A stretch of DNA of 5,878 nucleotides from an uncultured Actinomycetes bacterium (GTDB taxonomy: Bacteria; Actinomycetota; Thermoleophilia; Miltoncostaeales; Miltoncostaeaceae). The notes beneath the pieces are model-generated. The model had not been told where the DNA came from. It saw only the letters and a program-made list of their open reading frames with translations, and ran no database searches. Location: NCBI GenBank assembly GCA_903866425.1, contig CAIPNN010000191.1, positions 1 to 5,878 of the forward strand, written 5' to 3'. Below, piece by piece: positions 1 to 5,027 of this stretch. Position 1 is the first letter of the stretch; every line of letters begins with the position of its first letter. The position numbers and the translations under genes are program-made.

Positions 1-24
1 ACGCAGTCGGTCATCAAGAAGTAG
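1..24 (+). CDS. Possible 3' end of an upstream gene
   Basis: Reading from base 1, one frame gives T-Q-S-V-I-K-K and then a TAG stop at 22-24. The next gene's putative -10 begins only 16 bp later, which fits the end of a co-oriented upstream gene. Seven codons carry no family information, so the product is unknown and the call rests only on gene density and the stop position. Confidence 0.3.
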   Translation, partial: TQSVIKK

Positions 25-35
25 CGACATCGAAG

Positions 36-71
36 CGCGTACCCTCGGGGCCATGGCCTCGGGGGTACGCG
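36..71. repeat. 36-bp near-perfect palindrome centred on the reductase start codon
   Basis: The dyad is centred between bases 53 and 54, inside CCATGG (51-56), which contains the ATG start. Sixteen of 18 base pairs are complementary. The outer arms CGCGTACCC (36-44) and GGGTACGCG (63-71) match perfectly, and the two mismatched pairs (45/62 and 48/59) are T/G and G/T. It overlaps the putative -10 hexamer (40-45) and the first codons. This could be an operator for a dimeric regulator or, if transcribed from further upstream, an RNA hairpin hiding the start codon. The symmetry is seen directly; any function is inferred. Confidence 0.6.
40..45 (+). promoter_or_regulatory. Putative -10 element of a leaderless promoter (reductase gene)
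   Basis: TACCCT fits the TANNNT -10 pattern and ends exactly 7 nt before the ATG at 53. There is no purine-rich Shine-Dalgarno in between and no TTGACA-like -35 at 16-19 bp upstream. The spacing fits transcription starting at the A of the start codon, common in Actinomycetota. The same arrangement occurs at three other genes in this window. Confidence 0.5.
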
Positions 72-583
72 TCTTCATCGCAACGTCACGGGACGGCTTC
101 ATCGCCGGCCCCGATGACGATCTGTCGTGGCTGCCCGATGGCCACGCGGGTGAGGACTACGGCTACGAGGCCTTCATGGCCGGCGTGGGGGCGATCCTCA
201 TGGGGCGCCGCACCTACGACGTAGTGGAGGGCTTCGGGACCGGGTGGCCCTACGGCGACACCCCGGTGTTCGTGGTCACCACGCGGCCGCTCGATCCGAT
301 CGAGCCCACCGTGCGGGCGGTGTCCGGGTCGGCGGACGAGATGCTGGTCGAGGCGCGGGCCGCCGCCGGTGAGGGCGACGTCTACGTGGACGGCGGCAGA
401 CTCATCCAGCAACTGCTCGGCGCCGGCCTGATCGATGAGTTCGTGGTCACCGTGATCCCGGTGGACCTGGGGGAGGGCATCCCGCTGCTGGCCGGGGACG
501 AGCAGTGGGCGCTGCTACGGCTGGAGGAGTCGCGGGAGTTCCCGTCGGGCGTCGAGCAGCAGCGGTACGCCTCTGTCGACTAG
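53..583 (+). CDS. Dihydrofolate reductase family protein (RibD C-terminal-like)
   Basis: A 176-residue single-domain protein of the DHFR/RibD-C fold, probably a cytoplasmic NAD(P)H-dependent reductase of unknown substrate. It matches the layout of YwjB/YyaP-type small 'dihydrofolate reductase family' proteins: an N-terminal strand ending SRDGFIAGP (12-20), the nucleotide-binding region GRRTYD (51-56), a V-F-V-V-T-T-R strand (72-78), YVDGGRLIQQ (111-120), and the family's C-terminal signature DEFVVTVIPVDLGEGIPLL (128-146) followed by FPSGVEQQRY (163-172). Length is normal for the family. The ATG at 53 is chosen because the conserved first strand (VRVFIATSRDG) starts four residues in. True antifolate-target DHFR is less likely, as these proteins usually lack the classical folate-binding pattern. 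Its stop overlaps that of the convergent hicB-like gene, and its start lies inside a large palindrome. Confidence 0.9.
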   Translation: MASGVRVFIATSRDGFIAGPDDDLSWLPDGHAGEDYGYEAFMAGVGAILMGRRTYDVVEGFGTGWPYGDTPVFVVTTRPLDPIEPTVRAVSGSADEMLVEARAAAGEGDVYVDGGRLIQQLLGAGLIDEFVVTVIPVDLGEGIPLLAGDEQWALLRLEESREFPSGVEQQRYASVD

Positions 584-789
584 GCGGCGATGAACTCCGC
601 CTGGTGCGTGGGCTCGGGAACCTCCATACCGGCCTCACGCAGCGCCTCGATGTGCCCGGCAAGCGCCTCGCGCATCAATGCGGCGGTCTCCTCACGCGTG
701 TCAGCGCCGGCATAGACGGGGAGGTCGAGGCAGTAGGCGCCCCACGTGCCGTCGCCGCCTTGCTCGTAGATGACGAGGTACTCCTTCAT
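580..789 (-). CDS. hicB: Solitary HicB-family antitoxin-like protein
   Basis: A 69-residue protein that is essentially one HicB (UPF0150) domain, the partial RNase H-like fold that in HicAB modules binds and neutralises the HicA mRNA interferase. Visible hallmarks are an N-terminal strand (MKEYLVIYEQ), DGTWGAYCLDLP (13-24), the A-D-T-R-E-E turn (29-34), a long amphipathic helix with EALAGHIEALREAG (41-54) and the V-P-E-P end (57-60). It lacks the C-terminal DNA-binding domain of longer HicB proteins. No HicA-like gene (small, dsRBD-like with the G-S-H motif) is seen on either side: 790-980 has no credible ORF and the other flank is the reductase. It is therefore an orphan, or a partner of a toxin elsewhere. 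The ATG at 789-787 is supported by a strong ribosome binding site; a longer upstream reading is not HicB-like. Confidence 0.85.
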   Translation of the reverse strand: MKEYLVIYEQGGDGTWGAYCLDLPVYAGADTREETAALMREALAGHIEALREAGMEVPEPTHQAEFIAA

Positions 790-795
790 CGAAGA

Positions 796-801
796 TCCTC
801 C
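796..801 (-). promoter_or_regulatory. Strong Shine-Dalgarno of the hicB-like gene
   Basis: On the minus strand GGAGGA lies 6 nt upstream of the ATG at 789. It fixes the short start over the longer open frame. This is the only clear Shine-Dalgarno next to a start in the window, so this gene must carry a leader, unlike its neighbours. Confidence 0.8.
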
Positions 802-843
802 AATCCCGTCTGGCGGCGGATCGCCGCAAGAGTTCCGCGCTTG

Positions 844-849
844 ACTGTA
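844..849 (-). promoter_or_regulatory. Weak candidate -10 for the hicB-like gene
   Basis: TACAGT on the minus strand fits TANNNT and would place a transcript start around 837, giving a leader of roughly 50 nt that includes the GGAGGA site. No good -35 is seen. It is one of few A/T-containing hexamers available, so this is tentative. Confidence 0.25.
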
Positions 850-904
850 GTGGAGTCCTTGCCGGCCACAGTTGCGCTGGATCGTCGACCGAGACTGCTC
901 CGGA

Positions 905-954
905 GCGGTGCCAGACACCGGGGGGTGTCTGGCACCGCACGGTGTCTGGCACCG
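905..954. repeat. Three copies of GGTGTCTGGCACC forming alternative hairpins
   Basis: Copy 1 is inverted (GGTGCCAGACACC, 907-919); copies 2 and 3 are direct (924-936 and 941-953). Copies 1 and 2 form a perfect 15-bp inverted repeat (905-919 with 924-938) around a GGGG loop. Copies 1 and 3 can instead pair as a perfect 15-bp stem (906-920 with 940-954) around a 19-nt loop. Each 13-mer is itself a quasi-palindrome (GGTGTC-T-GGCACC). It lies between divergent genes, with copy 3 where the S9 gene's -35 would be. It resembles the REP/BIME class of short extragenic palindromes; no transposase is nearby. A regulator-binding site is an alternative. Confidence 0.9.
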
Positions 955-967
955 GGGGGCTGGGCGG

Positions 968-973
968 TACGCT
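968..973 (+). promoter_or_regulatory. Putative -10 element of a leaderless promoter (S9 peptidase gene)
   Basis: TACGCT fits TANNNT and is followed by exactly 7 nt before the ATG at 981. There is no Shine-Dalgarno. The -35 position, about 945-950, falls inside the third copy of the 13-bp repeat and is not TTGACA-like. Confidence 0.5.
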
Positions 974-980
974 CGGGCGC

Positions 981-2825
981 ATGACACAGCCTCGCCTCAT
1001 TCCGCTCTCGGAGTTCTTTGACAATCCCGAGCGTGCGTTCGCCAAGCCGTCGCCTGACGGCACCATGCTCTCGTGGATCGCCCCGCTCGATGGGCGCCTC
1101 AATGTGTGGGTCAGGCCCATGGAGGGCGGCGAGGCCATGCCCGTGACCAAGGACATGGACCGCGGGGTGATGGGCTACTCGTGGACCCGCGACTCCAAGC
1201 ACATCCTGTACTCGAAGGATCAGGGTGGCGACGAGAACCACCACGTGATGATGGTTGACGTGCCCGGTGACGGCACCGCGCGCGACCTCACGCCGTTTGA
1301 CGGTGTGCGGGCCAGCATCGTGTCGGTGCCGCGCGAGACCCCCGGGCAGATCATCGTGAGCACCAACAAGCGCGACACGAGCATGTTCGACGCCGCGCGG
1401 CTCGATCTCGAGACCGGTGAGATGACCACCATCGCCGAGAACCCCGGTAACTACATCGGGTGGATGGCCGACCGCCACGGGCAGATTCGGGGTGCCTACG
1501 CGCAGACCCCGGACGGCGACTACGAGATTCTGGTGCGCGACACCGAGGCCGACGACTTCCGCCTGCTGGCCTCATTCGACAACGAGGACAACGGCACGCC
1601 CTTTGGCTTCGACGCCGACGGCACCACGCTGTGGGTGGGAAGCGCGAAAGACAACGACCTGTCGCGCCTGGTGGCCATCGACGTGGCCACGGGTGAGCAG
1701 ACGGTGCTCGACGAGGACGAGGTTGCCGACCTCGGCGCACCCATCATCAGCGACAAGGAGCGGAAGCTGCTGGGCGCGGCCTACCTGCGTGACCGCCTGG
1801 TGGTGCACGCGTTCGACGATGAGTTCGCCGCCGACATGGACACGGTGCGCGCCATCGCCGACGGCGACCCGCGCATCCAGGGCAGCACGGCCGACGAGCG
1901 CATCTGGACCGTGGCCTTCGACAGCGACGTGGCCCCCGGCGCCACGTACCTGTTCAACCGCGACACGGGGGAGAGCGAGTTCCTCTTCCGCCCCCGCCCG
2001 TGGCTTGAGCCCGACGACCTCTCGCCCATGACCCCCGTGCAGATCACCTCCCGCGACGACCACACGCTGTACTCGTACCTCACCATCCCGAAGGGCCTTG
2101 AGCCGGCTGACCTGCCGCTGGTGCTGGTGGTGCACGGCGGGCCGTGGAGCCGCGACTCGTGGGGCTACGACGCCGAGGCGCAGTTCCTGGCCAACCGCGG
2201 CTACGCGGTGCTGCAGGTGAACTACCGCGGCTCCACCGGGTTCGGCAAGCACTTCATGCACGCGGCGGAGAAGGAGTTCGCCGGCCGCATGCACGACGAC
2301 CTGATCGACGCCGTCAACTGGGCAGTGACCGAGGGCATTGCCGATCCCGACCGCCTGGCCATCTACGGCGGCTCGTACGGCGGCTACGCCACGCTGGTGG
2401 GCGTCACCTTCACACCCGACGTGTTCAAGGCCGCCATCTCGTACGTCGGCCCGTCGAGCCTGGTCACACTCATCCGCTCGTTCCCCGCCTACTGGCGCCC
2501 GTTCCTCAAGAGCACGTGGTTCCGCTTCGTTGGCGACCCCGAGGTGGAGGAGGAGCGGGAGGACATGTGGCAGCGCTCGCCGCTTCGTCTGGTTGACGAG
2601 ATCACCACGCCGCTTATGGTCATTCAGGGGGCCAACGACCCCCGCGTGACCAAGCAGGAGAGCGATCAGATCGTGGCTGCGCTCAAGGATCGCGGCATCG
2701 ACGTGGAGTACATCGTGGCCGACGACGAGGGCCATGGCTTCGTGAAGCCCGAGAACCGCATGCGTGCCTACCGCGCCATCGAGCTGTTCCTGGCCGAGCA
2801 CCTGGGTGGGCGCAAGGAGGACTGA
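981..2825 (+). CDS. S9 family peptidase (prolyl oligopeptidase / acylaminoacyl-peptidase type)
   Basis: A 614-residue serine peptidase that should hydrolyse short peptides, possibly N-acylated ones, in the cytoplasm; no signal peptide or membrane segment is seen. Residues about 20-345 form a TolB/WD-like beta-propeller, starting with the typical IPLSEFFDNPER (7-18) and SPDG (24-27) opening and then repeated blade strands. Residues about 350-610 are the alpha/beta-hydrolase domain: HGGPW oxyanion region (385-389), NYRGSTGFG (414-422), nucleophile elbow G-G-S-Y-G-G with Ser465, Asp553 in GANDPRV, and His585 in DEGHGF, so the triad is complete. Length is normal for the family. The ATG at 981 is preferred to an in-frame GTG at 942, because the 13 extra residues would be encoded largely by the repeat and because a -10 hexamer sits 7 nt before 981. 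It ends 9 bp from the convergent vapC stop. Confidence 0.95.
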   Translation: MTQPRLIPLSEFFDNPERAFAKPSPDGTMLSWIAPLDGRLNVWVRPMEGGEAMPVTKDMDRGVMGYSWTRDSKHILYSKDQGGDENHHVMMVDVPGDGTARDLTPFDGVRASIVSVPRETPGQIIVSTNKRDTSMFDAARLDLETGEMTTIAENPGNYIGWMADRHGQIRGAYAQTPDGDYEILVRDTEADDFRLLASFDNEDNGTPFGFDADGTTLWVGSAKDNDLSRLVAIDVATGEQTVLDEDEVADLGAPIISDKERKLLGAAYLRDRLVVHAFDDEFAADMDTVRAIADGDPRIQGSTADERIWTVAFDSDVAPGATYLFNRDTGESEFLFRPRPWLEPDDLSPMTPVQITSRDDHTLYSYLTIPKGLEPADLPLVLVVHGGPWSRDSWGYDAEAQFLANRGYAVLQVNYRGSTGFGKHFMHAAEKEFAGRMHDDLIDAVNWAVTEGIADPDRLAIYGGSYGGYATLVGVTFTPDVFKAAISYVGPSSLVTLIRSFPAYWRPFLKSTWFRFVGDPEVEEEREDMWQRSPLRLVDEITTPLMVIQGANDPRVTKQESDQIVAALKDRGIDVEYIVADDEGHGFVKPENRMRAYRAIELFLAEHLGGRKED

Positions 2826-2834
2826 CCGCGGGGG

Positions 2835-3290
2835 CTAGTCCGGTACGAGCACCTCGAGCCCCTCGGCACGGGCGGCCTCGGCCTGACGCGCATCGGCGGT
2901 GACGAAGATCAGCCTGGCGTCACCGGCCACCACCGCGGCCTCGGTGAGGGCCGCCGCGATGTGCATCGCATCAAGGGCCCGCACTGGGCGGCGGGCCGCG
3001 ATGTCAGCACCCAACGGCACGATGGTGTCTGGGGCCCCTGGCAGCAGCATCACGCGTGGTCCGCTGGCGAATGCCCAGTCGGCTGCATGGTCGGGATCGA
3101 CCACGCGCCCCTGAGCCCCCGCGGCACGCAGCGCACTTGCCAGTTCCACGCGCGCGCCGCACCACGTGACCAGTCGATCTCGTGCTGCCAGCAGCCCCTC
3201 TCGGGTGGCGTCATGATGCGATTCGTCGGCAAGCACCGCCCGGGCGATGACGCTGCTGTCGAGGTATGCGAGTGCGCCGCTGGGAATCAC
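2835..3290 (-). CDS. vapC: VapC-type PIN-domain toxin ribonuclease
   Basis: A 151-residue single PIN domain, a Mg2+-dependent endoribonuclease expected to inhibit translation when freed from its antitoxin. The four acidic metal-binding positions are in their usual places: Asp11 (YLDSSVIARAVL), Glu49 (ARVELASAL), Asp107 (ALDAMHIAAA) and Asp133 (VTADARQ), so the nuclease looks intact. The start is GTG; its GTGA overlaps the TGA stop of the upstream antitoxin by 4 nt, and no Shine-Dalgarno is seen, so translation is probably coupled to vapB. It is slightly longer than the roughly 130-140 residues common for VapC. The RNA target cannot be read from sequence. Its stop is 9 bp from the convergent S9 peptidase stop, leaving no room for a terminator. 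Confidence 0.9.
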   Translation of the reverse strand: MIPSGALAYLDSSVIARAVLADESHHDATREGLLAARDRLVTWCGARVELASALRAAGAQGRVVDPDHAADWAFASGPRVMLLPGAPDTIVPLGADIAARRPVRALDAMHIAAALTEAAVVAGDARLIFVTADARQAEAARAEGLEVLVPD

Positions 3291-3601
3291 GGTGTGGCGT
3301 CGTACCGCTCAGCGAGCAGCGCGGCCACGACTGCATCGCCTGCCCCTTCAGGCTGTCTGGCGGTCCAACTCGCGTGTTCAGCATCCATCTGCTCGGGGTG
3401 TGCGGCTCCGCGCGGTGGTGCCATCAGCAGCCCGTGCGCGGCAGCGCGCGCACGGAACGGCGCGGAACCCTCGTGGCCGGTGGCAATGGCCTGCTCAATC
3501 GCGCTCGTGACGAACTCGTTGAGGGACACCCCACGCGCCGCTGCCTCCGTGCGTGCCAGTGCATGCAGTCCATCGGGCACACGAGTCAGGATCTGCTTCA
3601 T
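3287..3601 (-). CDS. vapB: VapB-type ribbon-helix-helix antitoxin
   Basis: A 104-residue antitoxin for the adjacent PIN toxin. Residues 1-42 read as a ribbon-helix-helix DNA-binding domain of the Arc/CopG/HicB-like type: strand KQILTRVPDG (2-11), helix A LHALARTEAAARG (12-24), and helix B starting at SLNEFVTSAIEQAI (26-39). The remaining 60 or so residues are Ala- and Pro-rich with a final helix VVAALLAERY (91-100), which probably wraps the toxin. This tail makes it longer than many VapB proteins (about 70-90 residues). The ATG at 3601 is chosen because the first RHH strand starts there; the frame is open upstream, but those residues show no domain. It likely represses its own operon through the inverted repeat at 3609-3629. 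No Shine-Dalgarno precedes it. Confidence 0.87.
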   Translation of the reverse strand: MKQILTRVPDGLHALARTEAAARGVSLNEFVTSAIEQAIATGHEGSAPFRARAAAHGLLMAPPRGAAHPEQMDAEHASWTARQPEGAGDAVVAALLAERYDATP

Positions 3602-3607
3602 GGTCGG

Positions 3608-3613
3608 ATGATA
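3608..3613 (-). promoter_or_regulatory. Putative -10 element of the vapBC promoter
   Basis: On the minus strand TATCAT fits TANNNT, lies 6 nt before the ATG at 3601, and overlaps one arm of an inverted repeat. There is no Shine-Dalgarno and no convincing -35. A leaderless or near-leaderless transcript is the simplest reading. Confidence 0.5.
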
Positions 3614-3629
3614 GCGCACAGGGCTATCA
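3609..3629. promoter_or_regulatory. Candidate vapBC operator (7-7-7 inverted repeat)
   Basis: TGATAGC (3609-3615) and GCTATCA (3623-3629) are a perfect inverted repeat with a 7-bp spacer. The proximal arm overlaps the putative -10. Ribbon-helix-helix antitoxins commonly repress their own promoters by binding such repeats, so this is the natural autoregulatory site, but binding is inferred. Confidence 0.5.
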
Positions 3630-3662
3630 CTGGATGAGAAGCCGAAATCGGTTGCGTGCATT

Positions 3663-3693
3663 GCCGTGAGCCTAGGCATGCGGGTGTCACGGC
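3663..3693. other. Intergenic stem-loop between the trypsin-like gene and vapB
   Basis: GCCGTGA (3663-3669) and TCACGGC (3687-3693) form a perfect 7-bp stem with a 17-nt loop that contains the 8-bp palindrome GCCTAGGC (3670-3677). It lies 44 bp past the protease stop on the minus strand, where a terminator could be, but no T-run follows, so it is not a canonical intrinsic terminator. The rest of the 135-bp gap (3602-3736) shows only the vapB promoter elements. Confidence 0.25.
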
Positions 3694-3736
3694 GAGGGCC
3701 CCTGACGTGCCCATTTCCGCGCGATTGTGTGCCGGG

Positions 3737-5005
3737 TCAGATCCGGTCGTATGGGTCGTCGTGCCCGGGGTCGTCGGGGTGGTCCTGGTCGAAGGGCGCC
3801 TTGCGGTCGCGCGGCCCGAGCACCCCCGGCATGCGGTTGACCGCCTTCCACAGCAACACCGCGAGCAGGCCCGCCACCAGCAGCGCCGTGATGCCGATGA
3901 CCAGCAGGCTGCTGCGGTACCGCGGCTCGCCCGCCAGCGCCACGCGGGCCGTGGCCAGCGCGTCGGCCTGCTGCAGTTCGTAGCCGGCCAGCCCGTGGTT
4001 GGGGTCGCTTGCCAGCGTGCGCCTGAGGTCGGCGCGGGCACCCGCGATGTCGTACCGCTGCAATTTGCTGATGGCCGATCGGTACAGGGTCTGCGTACGC
4101 CCTTCCCATGGCCGCACACCGGCCTCATCAAGCACCCGCAGCAGTTCGTCGGTGGGGGCCATCGCGCCACCGCCCACCTTCCGCTTGATCAGCACCAGCC
4201 CGCGCGCCCGCCCGCGCTCATCAACCACTGGCCCACCGGAGTCGCCCAGCTGGATGGGGTTGGTGATGATGGTGAGGTACCGGGTGGGCTGCTTCTCGGG
4301 GTGCCCCGTCTCGGCGATGGTGCCCGTGCGCACCGATGGCACCAGGGCGCCGTGCTGCGGGGCGGCGAAGGGGTCGCTCGACCCGAAGCCCAGGTTGGCC
4401 ACGGGTGTGCCCACGTCCTCGCCGCGGTCGAGCGCGATGGATGGCGCGTCGGTGGTGCCCGGTACCCGCAACACCACCAGATCGCGCAGCTTGTCGGTGG
4501 TCACCACGCGGGGCGACGCCGAGGTGTCGCGCGCCAGGCCGGGGCCGGCGGCCGATGCCCGCACCACCCGCTCCAGTGGCTTCAGGCCCACCGGCCGCGC
4601 ACCCGTGCGCTTCACCCAGTCGGCGGCGATCTTCGCGCTATGTGGCTGCCCCGTGATTGCCATCTTCTCGAGGTAGGCCGTGGCGGCGATCTCGGCAGGG
4701 GGCGGGGTTGCCACGTGCAGTGCGCTCAGCAGGAACCCGTCGGGAGTCACGGCGAAGGCGGTGCCCTCCTTCTGCACGGTGCGGGCCTCGCGCGGCAATG
4801 CCACCACGTCGCCGTTCTTCAGGCGCAGCCCCGTCATGTGTGCGGTCACCCGCACATTCCAGACGGCTGGCATGGCGATAAGCGCCCCGCGCATCACCGG
4901 GTCGGGCGACAGCGCATCGGGCACGCCGGCCGGGATGTCGGCCACCGCGGGCGATGCCATGGCAGCGGCAGCCAGAAGCGCCACTGCAATTCGAACGCGC
5001 GTCAC
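3737..5005 (-). CDS. Secreted, membrane-anchored trypsin-like serine protease
   Basis: A 422-residue protein. Residues 1-22 look like a Sec signal peptide (Arg-rich start, Ala/Leu core, A-V-A at 20-22). Residues about 75-295 are a chymotrypsin/HtrA-type protease domain with a complete triad: His97 (SALHVAT), Asp175 (RDLVVLRV) and Ser256 (GDSGGPV). There is no PDZ domain. Residues about 303-355 are helical and TPR-like (LYRSAISKLQRYDIAGARAD, then L-x-x-D-P-N-H). A single transmembrane helix (about 367-387) is followed by a Lys/Arg stop-transfer and an Asp/His/Pro-rich tail (405-420). This predicts an extracytoplasmic protease with a short cytoplasmic tail. The start is GTG, favoured because the signal peptide begins there and a -10 hexamer lies 7 nt upstream. 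It is 22 bp downstream of the co-oriented glycosyltransferase. Substrate unknown. Confidence 0.9.
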   Translation of the reverse strand: MTRVRIAVALLAAAAMASPAVADIPAGVPDALSPDPVMRGALIAMPAVWNVRVTAHMTGLRLKNGDVVALPREARTVQKEGTAFAVTPDGFLLSALHVATPPPAEIAATAYLEKMAITGQPHSAKIAADWVKRTGARPVGLKPLERVVRASAAGPGLARDTSASPRVVTTDKLRDLVVLRVPGTTDAPSIALDRGEDVGTPVANLGFGSSDPFAAPQHGALVPSVRTGTIAETGHPEKQPTRYLTIITNPIQLGDSGGPVVDERGRARGLVLIKRKVGGGAMAPTDELLRVLDEAGVRPWEGRTQTLYRSAISKLQRYDIAGARADLRRTLASDPNHGLAGYELQQADALATARVALAGEPRYRSSLLVIGITALLVAGLLAVLLWKAVNRMPGVLGPRDRKAPFDQDHPDDPGHDDPYDRI

Positions 5006-5012
5006 GCGCCTG

Positions 5013-5018
5013 AGGGTA
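5013..5018 (-). promoter_or_regulatory. Putative -10 element of a leaderless promoter (trypsin-like gene)
   Basis: On the minus strand TACCCT is followed by exactly 7 nt before the GTG start at 5005. The hexamer is the same as at the reductase gene. It lies in the 22-bp gap after the glycosyltransferase stop, so the protease may have its own transcript despite looking like an operon partner. Confidence 0.5.
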
Positions 5019-5027
5019 TCGCCACAC

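Noticed and set aside
841..846. TTGACT on the plus strand as a -35 box for the S9 peptidase gene.
   Set aside because: No -10-like hexamer lies 16-19 bp downstream, and the start codon is about 135 bp away with a better placed -10.
905..954. Reading the triple repeat as a short CRISPR array.
   Set aside because: Units are 13 bp, one is inverted, gaps are only 4 bp, and there are no cas genes.
942..980. An in-frame GTG at 942 that would lengthen the S9 peptidase by 13 residues.
   Set aside because: The added residues are largely encoded by the 13-bp repeat and G-rich flank, are low complexity, and do not resemble the family's N-terminus. The ATG at 981 has a -10 hexamer at leaderless spacing.
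790..980. Search for a hicA toxin gene upstream of the hicB-like gene.
   Set aside because: No frame gives a small basic protein with the HicA fold or its catalytic Gly-Ser-His region; the sequence is occupied by the repeat and promoter elements.
1572..2801. A 409-codon open frame on the minus strand inside the S9 peptidase gene.
   Set aside because: It is antisense to a gene with a complete catalytic triad, its translation is a Val/His/Gly/Arg-rich mix without domain motifs, and such open frames are expected opposite G+C-rich genes.
3024..3032. GGTGTCTGG inside vapC, and a similar GCTGTCTGGCGG near 3352 in vapB, as further copies of the 13-bp repeat.
   Set aside because: They match only part of the unit, lack the paired inverted copy, and lie in coding sequence, so chance is the better explanation.
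4997..5009. A 13-bp palindrome (GCGCGT-C-ACGCGC) over the GTG start of the trypsin-like gene.
   Set aside because: It is short and made mostly of alternating G and C, which is common by chance in this composition, unlike the 36-bp dyad at the reductase start.
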